DNA from: Bacteroidales bacterium
Lineage (GTDB): Bacteria; Bacteroidota; Bacteroidia; Bacteroidales; F082
NCBI GenBank assembly: GCA_017460915.1
Contig: JAFUAA010000047.1
Span: 1-64,000, forward strand
DNA length: 64,000 nt
Direction: 5' to 3'
Below, piece by piece: positions 16,176-24,469 of this stretch. Position numbers and translations under genes: made by a program. Positions within the stretch are counted from its first letter, which is position 1. The number at the start of each line of letters is the position of its first letter. The notes under the pieces are model-generated. The model saw only the letters and a list, made by a program, of their open reading frames with translations. It did no database searches and had not been told where the DNA came from.

Positions 16176-16952
16176 ATGAACGAAGTACGTCCCAAGAAGA
16201 GTTTAGGCCAGCATTTCCTGACCGACCAAAACATCGCCCAACGCATTGTGGGACAGCTGTCGCCCAACGTGGAGAGCATCATCGAAGTGGGTGCCGGAAC
16301 GGGCGTTTTGACCCAGTATTTGGTGCACAATGTCTTGGACAAATCCCACGTCATCGAAATCGACAAGGAAAGCATCTCCTATTTGAGGCAGCATTTCCCC
16401 ATGCTAGGCGACAGGCTCATCGAGGGCGACTTCCTCCGCACCGATTTGAGCCCATTCGGGCAGCGGAACATGGCCGTCATCGGGAACTTCCCTTACAACA
16501 TCAGCAGCCAAATCTTTTTTCACGTGCTGAAATACAAGGAGTTGGTCGTCGAAGTGGTCGGGATGGTGCAGAAAGAAATGGCCGAGCGCATGGCCGCCAA
16601 GGAAGGCAACAAGACCTACGGCATCCTGAGCGTGCTGATGCAGGCTTGGTACGACATCGACTACCTTTTCACCGTTCATGAAAACGTGTTCAATCCGCCG
16701 CCGAAAGTGAAATCGGCCGTCATCAAGATGCGACGCAACGCCACGACCGACTTGGGTTGCGACGAGAATCTGTTTGTGAGCATCGTCAAACAAGCCTTCA
16801 ACCAACGCCGCAAGACCATGCGCAACTCTTTGCGCCCGATGCTCAACCCCGCCATCATCGAGAACGAGGTGTTCAACAAGCGGCCAGAGCAGTTGTCGAT
16901 AAAGGAGTTTATTGATCTGACGAACTTGATTGAGGGAAATCCTGTCAAATAA
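16176..16952 (+). CDS. rsmA: 16S rRNA (adenine1518/1519-N6)-dimethyltransferase
   Basis: 258 residues starting with the family signature RPKKSLGQHFLTDQNIAQRI. The SAM-binding motif EVGAGTGVLTQYL (about 40) and the catalytic motif IGNFPYNISSQIFF (about 110, NxPY) are present. It dimethylates two adjacent adenines in the 3' hairpin of 16S rRNA during 30S maturation. It is convergent with nadD; the 30 bp between the two stop codons contain most of a perfect 28-bp palindrome. Confidence 0.97.
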   Translation: MNEVRPKKSLGQHFLTDQNIAQRIVGQLSPNVESIIEVGAGTGVLTQYLVHNVLDKSHVIEIDKESISYLRQHFPMLGDRLIEGDFLRTDLSPFGQRNMAVIGNFPYNISSQIFFHVLKYKELVVEVVGMVQKEMAERMAAKEGNKTYGILSVLMQAWYDIDYLFTVHENVFNPPPKVKSAVIKMRRNATTDLGCDENLFVSIVKQAFNQRRKTMRNSLRPMLNPAIIENEVFNKRPEQLSIKEFIDLTNLIEGNPVK

Positions 16953-16958
16953 ATCCAT

Positions 16959-16986
16959 GTAGAGACGTTGCGCGCAACGTCTCTAC
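16959..16986. repeat. family A palindrome between rsmA and nadD
   Basis: A perfect 28-bp palindrome made of GTAGAGACGTTGCG and its complement. Its TAG (complement of 16983-16985) is the stop codon of nadD. As a hairpin between convergent genes it could also act as a two-way terminator stem, although it lacks a T tract. Confidence 0.9.
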
Positions 16987-17558
16987 TTATAGAATTGGTG
17001 TTCCTTCAAATAAGCGAACGCTTTCTCTGGCATGAAATGCCGCACGTCGCGACCTTCTTTGATGCATCGGCGGATAAATGTAGAGGAAATCTCCAAAACG
17101 GGCGTTTTCAGCACGGTCACCGAAGGATAATCCACCAGCTCTCCCCCCTCGTAACCCTCGCGGGGAAAGACCAGCAGTTCATAGTTGTCGAGAATCTTTT
17201 GGTATTCGCGCCAGTGCTTGAAACCTTGGAGGCTATCCATGCCACAAATGAAAACAAACTGGTAATCAGCGTATTGAGCGGAAAGTGCAGCCAAAGTGTT
17301 GATGGTATAGGAAGGCGTTGGGAGATTCATCTCAACATCGCTGACGACGAAACGCGGGTCGTCGCCAACGGCCAACCGCACCATTTCCAGGCGCTTGTCG
17401 TCGTCAAGCAAATCCTCTTTTTTCTTCAACGGATTCTGCGGCGACACCACGAACCACAGTTCGTCAAGATCAGAGAACTCGACCAAATAGTTGGCCAGCA
17501 TCACGTGACCATGATGAATGGGGTTGAACGAACCGGAATAGATGCCTACTTTCTTCAT
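16983..17558 (-). CDS. nadD: nicotinate-nucleotide adenylyltransferase
   Basis: 191 residues. MKKVGIYSGSFNPIHHGHVM carries the GSFNPxHxGH nucleotidyltransferase motif, and ISSTFIRRCIKEG near the end carries the ISSTxIR motif. It adenylates nicotinate mononucleotide in NAD synthesis. It is the last gene of the yicC-gmk-nadD operon, with a spacer of 44 bp from gmk. The TAG stop codon lies inside the palindrome at 16959-16986, so the natural C-terminus may have been reset by repeat insertion. Confidence 0.96.
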   Translation of the reverse strand: MKKVGIYSGSFNPIHHGHVMLANYLVEFSDLDELWFVVSPQNPLKKKEDLLDDDKRLEMVRLAVGDDPRFVVSDVEMNLPTPSYTINTLAALSAQYADYQFVFICGMDSLQGFKHWREYQKILDNYELLVFPREGYEGGELVDYPSVTVLKTPVLEISSTFIRRCIKEGRDVRHFMPEKAFAYLKEHQFYK

Positions 17559-17575
17559 GATACCATATAAATCGA

Positions 17576-17593
17576 CCCTTCGACAGGCTCAGG
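17576..17593. repeat. family C repeat (CCCTTCGACAGGCTCAGG) in gmk-nadD gap
   Basis: CCCTTCGACAGGCTCAGG is the core of a dispersed repeat seen in many bacterial genomes (recalled, not searched). One copy was noticed here, in the 44-bp gap between gmk and nadD. Confidence 0.55.
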
Positions 17594-17602
17594 AAACTTA
17601 AC

Positions 17603-18175
17603 TCATTCTTCTTCAAGAAAAGCTTGGACAACTTCGAGGATTTCGCGCTTGGCGGTCTCCAGGTCGTCGTTGATGATGGTGCGGTCGAACTTGCCTTGGG
17701 CAAATTCGGTCTCCCATGCGGCCTTGGCCAACCGCTTTTCGATTTCCTCCATCGAATCGGTCTGACGTTTGATGAGTCGCTCGCGCAGCACCGCAATCGA
17801 AGGGGCTTGGATGAAAACGGACAACGCCTGGTCACCGTAATGCTTTTTGACGTTCACGCCACCGCACACATCCACGTCGAAGGCCACATGCTTTCCGTCG
17901 TCCTGCATCTGCTCGACAACGGAAAGCAAAGTGCCGTAGCAACGGCCAGGATAGACCTCCTCCCATTCGAGGAACTCGCCGTTCTCGACGCGCTGCTTGA
18001 ACTCGTCCATCGAGAGGAAATAGTATTCGCGACCGTTGACCTCTTCGCCACGGGGCGCGCGAGTGGTGGCCGAAACCGAGAACGCCATCTTGGGAATGTT
18101 GGCCATCACATGGTTGAGCAAGGTGGTCTTGCCCGAGCCCGATGGCGCACTGAATATCAATAATTTACCTTTCAT
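17603..18175 (-). CDS. gmk: guanylate kinase
   Basis: 190 residues. The Walker A loop is in LIFSAPSGSGKTTLLNH (GPSGSGK-like, here APSGSGKT). The GMP-binding SATTRAPRGEEVNGREYYF segment and the YPGRCYGT loop are present. It converts GMP and ATP to GDP and ADP. It is preceded by yicC with a 38-bp gap that holds a palindromic repeat, and followed by nadD. The yicC-gmk-nadD order is typical for Bacteroidota. Confidence 0.97.
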   Translation of the reverse strand: MKGKLLIFSAPSGSGKTTLLNHVMANIPKMAFSVSATTRAPRGEEVNGREYYFLSMDEFKQRVENGEFLEWEEVYPGRCYGTLLSVVEQMQDDGKHVAFDVDVCGGVNVKKHYGDQALSVFIQAPSIAVLRERLIKRQTDSMEEIEKRLAKAAWETEFAQGKFDRTIINDDLETAKREILEVVQAFLEEE

Positions 18176-18192
18176 AATTGTCTGGTTTTGTT

Positions 18193-18217
18193 GAGACGCA
18201 AGATTTTGCGTCTCTAC
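18193..18217. repeat. family A palindrome at the end of yicC
   Basis: GAGACGCAA (18193-18201) and TTGCGTCTC (18206-18214) around GATT, followed by TAC. The complement of 18214-18216 is TAG, the stop codon of yicC. Confidence 0.85.
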
Positions 18218-19086
18218 AGGATGTTACAAACCTGTTCCTTGATCTTTTCCAATTCGTCCTTCATCTTGACGACTAACTTTTGGATATTCACCTCGTTGGC
18301 CTTCGAGCCGAGCGTATTGATTTCGCGACCCATCTCTTGGGCGATGAAACCCAGTTTCTTGCCAGCTTGGTCTTCGTCGCAGCTCTCGTTGAAGTAGTTG
18401 CAATGCTGGCGCAGACGAACCTTCTCTTCAGTAATATCCAGTTTTTCGAGGTAATAAATCAGTTCCTGCTCGAAACGGTTCTCGTCATATTGGCCTGCCG
18501 TGGTCAGCTCAGTGAGGTTTTTCGTCAAGCGCTGCTTGATGACGTCGTGGCGACTCTTCTCGTATGGTTCGACCTGTTCCAACAGATCGAGAATCAGTTC
18601 CACGCGATGCAGCAGGTCTTTCTTCAAGGTCTGGCCTTCCTGGATGCGGAAGTCATCGACCATCTGCAAGGCGAGGTCAAGGGTCTCATCGATCTTATCC
18701 ATAAAAGCCTCGTCATAGTTTTCGACGGGAACATTGAAAATGCCTGGCATTTTGAAAAGGATGGAAGCCAAGTCGTTGGAGGGCTCAATATGGAGGTTCT
18801 TGGAAATCTCCTTGATTTGGTCTTGGTAAGCCTCAACAATCGCTGGATCGATGTGATAAGTCTGGGTCAAGTCAGTGTCGACAATGTTGATGATGACATC
18901 GACTTTGCCACGCTGCAGCTTAGCCCCAATGGTATTACGGAAATCCAGCTCGGCCAAGCGAAACTCGTTGGGCAGTTTCACCTGAAGGTCCAGCTGCTTG
19001 CTGTTGAGTGTCTTGATTTCAACTGATATTTTTTTTGAAAGATAGATTTGCTCGGCAATGCCGTAGCCTGTCATGGAACGAATCAT
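18214..19086 (-). CDS. yicC: YicC family endoribonuclease-like protein
   Basis: 290 residues from the ATG at 19086, where the family signature MIRSMTGYG begins. A longer in-frame start 47 codons upstream would run into the neighbouring lipoprotein gene. The C-terminal part (QAGKKLGFIAQEMGREINTL, LVVKMKDELEKIKEQVCNIL) is the conserved DUF1732 region. YicC proteins are stress-related RNA-degrading factors. It is the first gene of yicC-gmk-nadD. The stop codon comes from a palindromic repeat. Confidence 0.93.
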   Translation of the reverse strand: MIRSMTGYGIAEQIYLSKKISVEIKTLNSKQLDLQVKLPNEFRLAELDFRNTIGAKLQRGKVDVIINIVDTDLTQTYHIDPAIVEAYQDQIKEISKNLHIEPSNDLASILFKMPGIFNVPVENYDEAFMDKIDETLDLALQMVDDFRIQEGQTLKKDLLHRVELILDLLEQVEPYEKSRHDVIKQRLTKNLTELTTAGQYDENRFEQELIYYLEKLDITEEKVRLRQHCNYFNESCDEDQAGKKLGFIAQEMGREINTLGSKANEVNIQKLVVKMKDELEKIKEQVCNIL

Positions 19087-19108
19087 AAAAACAATGACTT
19101 TTAAAGGA

Positions 19109-20164
19109 TTACTGCTGCATGAAACCCCACGGTTTGCCGTAAAGGTCCGATTTGGTGAGGGCGCTGATGTCGACTTCCTTAACCAGGTTCTTCCTTGAGG
19201 AAAACACGCCATAACCACCGTAGACATTGGTATAGTCAGGCACGGTTTGCGAATAACCCGATTGCGAATTCACCAGAATATAGTTGTATAATTCGTCGCC
19301 GCCCGCAGCGAGATAGATGGTTATCGGTTTGTTGTCAAAATAGCGCACCACATTGGGATGGTTGGCATCCATCACCGTGTCGCCACCGATGGCATCGGTC
19401 ATAAGATCGAACAGGATGTTCTCGGGATAAGTGACATAAAAAGTGGTGCCGTCCTTACCCAGTTCGTCGACACTCTTGGATCCAAAAGAATGCTTCACCT
19501 GCTTCTCGACAAACGGACCGTTGTTGATGGACTCGCGATAACGGAAAACGAAATACATATCGTAGAACTCCGCATTCTGTGCCTCCACAAACTTGATTTG
19601 GTTCGATTTGTCGCTTTCTTTAGCCTTGAAACTGAGGCTGTTATTGATGACCTTGAATTCTTCTCCACCCACCAAATTCGTTTCGGCGGTAATGGTGTCG
19701 TTATCCTTGTGAACAAAGAGTTTGTAACGGTATTTTTTCGACGGGGAATTGTTGCTGAAGATTTCCTTCGTCCTCGCATAATACACTTTTTGGTCAGGCG
19801 AATAGAAAATGCCCTCATGCTTGTCGTGAACCGTCATCGTGTCAAGCTCGATGACCTCGCCCGTCTCCTCATATTGGTTGCCATATATAGCTTGATACTC
19901 AACGATATAAGTCCTCAATTTGCCAGGATAGTTGCACGAATCGGCGACCAATGCCACCTCGTTGGCGTTGATGGGGTTCTCGTTGCTACCCGAGAAAGCG
20001 CGGTTGATGCGGATATAATTGGTGTCCTGAGAGGCATCCAACAAGCCGTAAACCACGGGGATGTCCTTGTAATCGGCATAAAGTTCAATGTCGGTTGAAC
20101 AAGCATTGAAGCAGGCCAAACCAACTAAAAGCGAGACGGATAAAAGCAGTTTCTTCATCTTCAA
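19109..20164 (-). CDS. putative lipoprotein, unknown function
   Basis: 351 residues with a lipoprotein signal (LLVGLACFNAC, Cys about 22, then STDIELYADYKDIPVVYG). The mature part is rich in beta strands and aromatic residues. The start after the signal resembles the DUF4249-type Bacteroidota lipoproteins, but this was not verified. It lies 22 bp upstream of yicC and divergent from the PNGase F-like gene. A surface or periplasmic beta-sandwich role is the most that can be inferred. Confidence 0.75.
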   Translation of the reverse strand: MKMKKLLLSVSLLVGLACFNACSTDIELYADYKDIPVVYGLLDASQDTNYIRINRAFSGSNENPINANEVALVADSCNYPGKLRTYIVEYQAIYGNQYEETGEVIELDTMTVHDKHEGIFYSPDQKVYYARTKEIFSNNSPSKKYRYKLFVHKDNDTITAETNLVGGEEFKVINNSLSFKAKESDKSNQIKFVEAQNAEFYDMYFVFRYRESINNGPFVEKQVKHSFGSKSVDELGKDGTTFYVTYPENILFDLMTDAIGGDTVMDANHPNVVRYFDNKPITIYLAAGGDELYNYILVNSQSGYSQTVPDYTNVYGGYGVFSSRKNLVKEVDISALTKSDLYGKPWGFMQQ

Positions 20165-20230
20165 TTCGGTTTAAGAATGGGCAAAAATAGCGATTTTTTG
20201 CAAAATAGCGCGTAACTTCTACGGATTTGT

Positions 20231-20238
20231 TATTTTTG
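20231..20238 (+). promoter_or_regulatory. -7 element of the first PNGase F-like gene
   Basis: TATTTTTG, 24 bp before the chosen ATG at 20263. An in-frame start at 20227 would lie upstream of this promoter and is therefore rejected. Confidence 0.6.
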
Positions 20239-20262
20239 TCCCAAAATTTAAACGCAAATCCC

Positions 20263-22815
20263 ATGAAAAAAAACTTTCTACTTGCCTTGTTCTGCCTGCT
20301 GGCTTTCGCAATGAACGCACAGGTGGAATACCTCTACGACTTCAACAGCCTCACCGAAGGCTCGCAAAACCTCAACGGCCAAGACGGTTGGCTGACGCAT
20401 TACCAAACCGCTAGCTCGTCGCAGGACTTCGACGTCAGCTACGTCTGCGGCTCCGACATGGCCCCCGACGAGAGCATCGCCATCTGGTATCCCTACGGCG
20501 GCTCGGGCGTGGGTCGCACGGCCACGCGCAAGGCCTCCAGCAACTTCAACTTCAATTTCCAGGACGGCGGCATCATGGACCTTGAGATGGACATGAACCG
20601 CACCTGGTGGGGCTCGTTTTTCGGCGTGGGCTTCGACAGCGACGGCGACGGCCACATCCTGCCTGGCATGACCGATGAGGACGGCGGCGTCTACCTCTTC
20701 GTGAAAAACCAAGGCGACAGCGGCCACGCCAAAGTGTATCTGCCCGATGGCTCCGGCATCGAGTTCGACTATGAAGAAGGCGGCTGGACGCGCTACAAGA
20801 TGTCGTTCGACTTCACGGCCTACGATGGCGCAGGTGCCGTGACGGTGTTCGTCAAGCCAGGCTGCACGGGCGACTGGCTCCAAATGGCGGGCTGCACCAA
20901 CGTCTGCATGAACCTCACCCCGGGCAGCGGCGACAAGAAGGACTACCACGTTTGGGATGGCCTCTTCTTCCACTCGCAAGGCGGCACGGGCGGCTTCGAC
21001 AACCTCTTGGTGCGCCAGCAGCCCGACGGCAATGCCCAGCTCATCGAGATGGCCGACATCCCGAACCAGCTGATTTTCAACGACCCGGTTACACTTGAAG
21101 CCACGGCTTCGTCGGGACTGCCCGTCGCGTTTGAGCTGATGGAAGGCCCCGCCACCCTCAGCGGCAACGTCTTGACCCTGACGGGCGAAACGGGCATCGT
21201 CAAGCTGAAAGCCATGCAAGGCGGCAACGCCAACTGGCTGCCCGCCCCCGACGTGGTAAAGACTTTTGAGGTCGTCGATCCGTATGCCTACGAGCCCGAG
21301 GTGAAAATCCGTCGGCCCTACGACAACACTTTGGTCTATCTCGATGAAATCCATCCCGTGATGATTGTCGTCTCGACCTATATCGAGCATTCCGAAGTCA
21401 TCAAGTTCACCGACATTACGGCGAGCGTCGACGGACAACAAATCCAACTCAAGACCGACTATCCCGACGACCCCGAGAATGGCTATTATTACGGTTTCTG
21501 GACGCCTTCGGGCTTCGGCATTTTCAACATGACCGTCGGCGTGACGCAAAGCGGCGACAAGACAACGACGTTCAGCAACAGCTTTGAAGTCACCAACCAG
21601 ATTGACAGCCACTTGGACGTGGTGACGATGAATGGCGACCTCGTTTGCGACCCGACGCACCACAGCGCCCAAGGCGAGTATGCCCTGCCATCGCACGTGG
21701 GGGCCTTCAAGGAGATTTGGACCCACTACGACCACAACTGCGTGGGCGGCAACGACACGAATTGCGACACCTACGACCGCGTGGGTGGCGTGAAAGTCAG
21801 GAACTACCGTGGCGAATGGGTGGAGCTGTTCCGCTACATCACGCCTTTCCGTAAGCAGTGCGAAGACGATGTGGAGGTGAGCGACTACACCTCTTTGCTG
21901 CAAGGCTTGGTGGAGTTTGAGTTTTATATGGAGACCTGGAACGGCAACGGCTTCAACCCGACGCTGATTTTCAGCTTCACCCAAGGCACGCCCGAATTCC
22001 TTTACGCCGATGTGGACGAGATTTGGTTCGACACCTACGCTTTCGGCGACTACGCCAACCAGCAGCCCGTGCCCGTGGTGAACTACCGCTTCGGCGAGCA
22101 AGCCAAGGCCGCCAAGCTGAAGCTGACCACCACTGGCCACAACTGGAGCAGCGGCACCAACAACTCCTACAACACGGGCAATGCCGCCGAGTTCTACGAG
22201 GCCACGCACCACATCCTTGTGAACGGCCAAAACAAATACGACCAGCACCTGTGGCGCACCTGCAACCCCAATCCTGCAGGTTGCCAGGCCCAAAACGGCA
22301 CCTGGACCTACAACCGCAGCGGCTGGTGCCCTGGCAGCATCGGGATGGTGTGGGACTTCGACCTCACGGAATACCTCGCCGCTGGCCAAGCCGAGCTGTT
22401 CTATCAGTTTGACCCGACCTACGTCGACCAATGTCACCCCAACTATCCCGACTGCGTGGATGGCGTGACCTGCATCGAATGTGCCGCGCCCGACAACCCA
22501 GTGCTGCGCGTGGCGGGCAAGGTGGTCACCTTCAGCGACGACGAGAACCTGTTGGTGAGCGTCCATGAGGCCCATGCCGAGCCTGCCTTTGCGGCGGAAA
22601 TCTATCCCAATCCCGCCAGGGGGCAGTTCACCCTCCGCACCAACTACGACAAGGGGGCAGTCAGCGTGATGATGCTCAACATGCAGGGTCAGTTGGTGAA
22701 GTTCTTCACCGTGGAAGGCCAGCGCACCATCGACGTGAGCCAACTGCCCAAAGGTGTCTACACTTTGCAGATGCTGGGTGGCAGCGTGGTGACGCGGAAA
22801 CTGGTGGTAGAATAA
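20263..22815 (+). CDS. PNGase F-like peptide N-glycanase with T9SS sorting domain (catalytic residues intact)
   Basis: 850 residues. A signal peptide (ending MNAQ) precedes an N-terminal lectin-like jelly roll (about 20-255), an Ig-like linker (about 265-345) and a PNGase F-like pair of domains (about 350-765). A T9SS sorting domain forms the end (about 780-850, IYPNPARGQFTLRTNY). PNGase F landmarks are present: CDTYDRVGG (Asp 505, matching catalytic D60), YMETWNGNG (Glu 557, matching E118), NAAEFYEATHHILV (Glu 643, matching E206) and YNRSGWCPG. In the known enzyme these residues release N-glycans from asparagine. The enzyme would be displayed or released outside the cell. It has a paralog at 30872-33481. 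The activity is inferred from motif conservation. Confidence 0.82.
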   Translation: MKKNFLLALFCLLAFAMNAQVEYLYDFNSLTEGSQNLNGQDGWLTHYQTASSSQDFDVSYVCGSDMAPDESIAIWYPYGGSGVGRTATRKASSNFNFNFQDGGIMDLEMDMNRTWWGSFFGVGFDSDGDGHILPGMTDEDGGVYLFVKNQGDSGHAKVYLPDGSGIEFDYEEGGWTRYKMSFDFTAYDGAGAVTVFVKPGCTGDWLQMAGCTNVCMNLTPGSGDKKDYHVWDGLFFHSQGGTGGFDNLLVRQQPDGNAQLIEMADIPNQLIFNDPVTLEATASSGLPVAFELMEGPATLSGNVLTLTGETGIVKLKAMQGGNANWLPAPDVVKTFEVVDPYAYEPEVKIRRPYDNTLVYLDEIHPVMIVVSTYIEHSEVIKFTDITASVDGQQIQLKTDYPDDPENGYYYGFWTPSGFGIFNMTVGVTQSGDKTTTFSNSFEVTNQIDSHLDVVTMNGDLVCDPTHHSAQGEYALPSHVGAFKEIWTHYDHNCVGGNDTNCDTYDRVGGVKVRNYRGEWVELFRYITPFRKQCEDDVEVSDYTSLLQGLVEFEFYMETWNGNGFNPTLIFSFTQGTPEFLYADVDEIWFDTYAFGDYANQQPVPVVNYRFGEQAKAAKLKLTTTGHNWSSGTNNSYNTGNAAEFYEATHHILVNGQNKYDQHLWRTCNPNPAGCQAQNGTWTYNRSGWCPGSIGMVWDFDLTEYLAAGQAELFYQFDPTYVDQCHPNYPDCVDGVTCIECAAPDNPVLRVAGKVVTFSDDENLLVSVHEAHAEPAFAAEIYPNPARGQFTLRTNYDKGAVSVMMLNMQGQLVKFFTVEGQRTIDVSQLPKGVYTLQMLGGSVVTRKLVVE

Positions 22816-22818
22816 GCC

Positions 22819-22903
22819 AAAAATCTCAAAAAGGTGTAAAATCGACTTGTAAAAAATCTCAAAAAGGTGTATTTTGCAGCGTAAAAAATCTCAAAAAGGT
22901 GTA
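22819..22903 (+). repeat. three direct repeats (iteron-like) before the AAA ATPase gene
   Basis: AAAAATCTCAAAAAGGTGTA occurs exactly three times, at 22819-22838, 22852-22871 and 22884-22903, with periods of 33 and 32 bp. The last copy ends 12 bp before the ATG of the ATPase. The roughly three-helical-turn spacing puts all copies on one face of the DNA, suggesting a protein-binding array. Confidence 0.8.
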
Positions 22904-22915
22904 AGATACATCCTT

Positions 22916-24265
22916 ATGAAAAGAAAAATATACAGCCAACTCATTGATTGGAAGAACAATAGAAAAGGAGAAGTCGCATTGCTCATCGAAGGAGCACGAC
23001 GCATTGGGAAAAGCTACATTGTGGAAGAGTTCGCAAAACGCGAGTATGACTCATATCTCCTCATCGACTTCAACAAAGCCCCGCAGTTGGTGAGGGAATG
23101 GTTTGACTTGTATTTGGAGGACTTAGACACGCTGTTTCTCTACCTGACCAACCATTATAAGGTAAAACTATACCCGCGCAAATCTCTGATTATCTTCGAC
23201 GAAGTCCAACTTTGTCCGAGAGCGCGGGCGGCCATCAAGTTTTTGGTAGCTGATGGACGGTACGACTACATCGAGACGGGTTCGCTCATGAGCATCAAGA
23301 AAAACACCCAAGGCATTGTGATTCCTTCCGAGGAGCGGACATTGAAGATGTATCCGATGGATTTTGAAGAGTTCCTTTGGGCCACAGGAAACGACATACT
23401 GATGGATTTCATCAGGAAGATGTACGAGGAGAAACGGCCTATGGGGCAAGCTTTTCATCGGCAAGCCATGGATGCTTTCAGGCTTTATATGATTGTGGGA
23501 GGCATGCCGCAAGCAGTCAAGAAATACCTCGAGACCAAGGACTTTGAGGAAGTGGATGCCGTCAAACGCGACATCTTGGAAATCTACCGTAACGACATTT
23601 TCAACTATGCCGGCGAACAGGCCGACAAGGTGGCCAGCGTTTTTGACCAAATCCCCGCACAGCTGTCGAAACACGAGAAAAAGTTCCGACTTTCGTCCTT
23701 GAAACCCGATGCGAAATACCGCGATTGGGACGATGCCTTCTTTTGGCTCAAGGATGCGCGAGTGGCCAACATTTGCTACAACTCCACCGAGCCCAACGTG
23801 GGATTGAAAATGAACGAAAGTCGCACCACGCTCAAATGCTACCTTAACGACACCGGACTGCTCATCAGCCAGGCTTTCGACGAGCGCGGCATCGTGACTT
23901 CCGACATCTATCGCAAGCTGCTGTTCGGAAAACTGGAGGTCAATGAAGGGATGCTGGTGGAGAACATTGTAGCGCAGATGCTTGTCGCCGCTGGGCATAG
24001 CCTCTATTTTTTCAGCAGGTCGTCAGAAAAGAAAGAGGAACGCATGGAAATCGACTTCTTTCTGCTGAAAAGCAAGGTGACGATCCGCCACAACATCATC
24101 CCGATCGAAGTGAAAAGCGGGAAAAACTATACGCTGTCGTCGCTCAACAAGTGTTTGGCGACGTACCCAGAGAACATCACCACGCCGATGGTGCTCCACG
24201 CCGCCGACCTCAAGCAAGAGGGGGGCATCACCTATCTGCCGCTTTATATGACACCGCTTCTGTAG
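22916..24265 (+). CDS. AAA ATPase with DUF4143 C-terminal domain
   Basis: 449 residues from the ATG at 22916. An upstream in-frame start would sit inside the direct repeats. Walker A is LIEGARRIGKSYIVEEF (about 27), Walker B is LIIFDEVQLC (about 95), and the sensor-like YIETGSLMSI follows. The C-terminal DUF4143 part ends with a PD-(D/E)xK-like pattern (MEIDFFLLKS then IPIEVKSGKNYTLSSL). These ATPases are abundant and often multicopy in Bacteroidota; their biological role is not established. The iteron-like repeats directly upstream are a possible autoregulatory or target site. A hairpin follows at 24390-24428. Confidence 0.88.
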   Translation: MKRKIYSQLIDWKNNRKGEVALLIEGARRIGKSYIVEEFAKREYDSYLLIDFNKAPQLVREWFDLYLEDLDTLFLYLTNHYKVKLYPRKSLIIFDEVQLCPRARAAIKFLVADGRYDYIETGSLMSIKKNTQGIVIPSEERTLKMYPMDFEEFLWATGNDILMDFIRKMYEEKRPMGQAFHRQAMDAFRLYMIVGGMPQAVKKYLETKDFEEVDAVKRDILEIYRNDIFNYAGEQADKVASVFDQIPAQLSKHEKKFRLSSLKPDAKYRDWDDAFFWLKDARVANICYNSTEPNVGLKMNESRTTLKCYLNDTGLLISQAFDERGIVTSDIYRKLLFGKLEVNEGMLVENIVAQMLVAAGHSLYFFSRSSEKKEERMEIDFFLLKSKVTIRHNIIPIEVKSGKNYTLSSLNKCLATYPENITTPMVLHAADLKQEGGITYLPLYMTPLL

Positions 24266-24389
24266 CGGCCTTTTTTTCGCACTGCGAAGGCTGATACTCG
24301 CAGTTTCTTGGGCCCCGACAAAGCCTTGGTTTGGAGGTATCGGGGAAAAGCCCGCCTGCTTTTAGGGAAAGCTTATCGTGCTTTTCAAA

Positions 24390-24428
24390 AAAGCTCTCCG
24401 TGCTTTTTTTCAGAGCACGGAGAGCTTT
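24390..24428 (-). terminator. strong hairpin terminator for the minus-strand T9SS gene
   Basis: AAAGCTCTCCGTGCT (24390-24404) pairs perfectly with AGCACGGAGAGCTTT (24414-24428) over a 9-base loop. On the minus strand the stem is followed by a T run, so it terminates the gene ending at 24470. It also lies downstream of the plus-strand ATPase. The rest of 24266-24469 holds nothing recognisable. Confidence 0.7.
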
Positions 24429-24469
24429 CGGTTGCCCACTTCCTGGGAGGCTGGTTTTAGTTTCCCGAA

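Noticed and set aside
20278..22743. An 821-codon open frame opposite the first PNGase F-like gene
   Set aside because: It is the antisense shadow of a GC-rich gene with strong codon bias. It has no signal, domain or ribosome site, and the sense protein has clear family motifs.
22819..22903. The three direct repeats as a CRISPR array or replication origin
   Set aside because: Spacers of 12-13 bp are too short for CRISPR, and no rep gene or DnaA box cluster is nearby. They fit a promoter-proximal binding array better.
24266..24469. A small plus-strand gene after the AAA ATPase
   Set aside because: The short frames there overlap a perfect terminator hairpin and have no family similarity or ribosome site.
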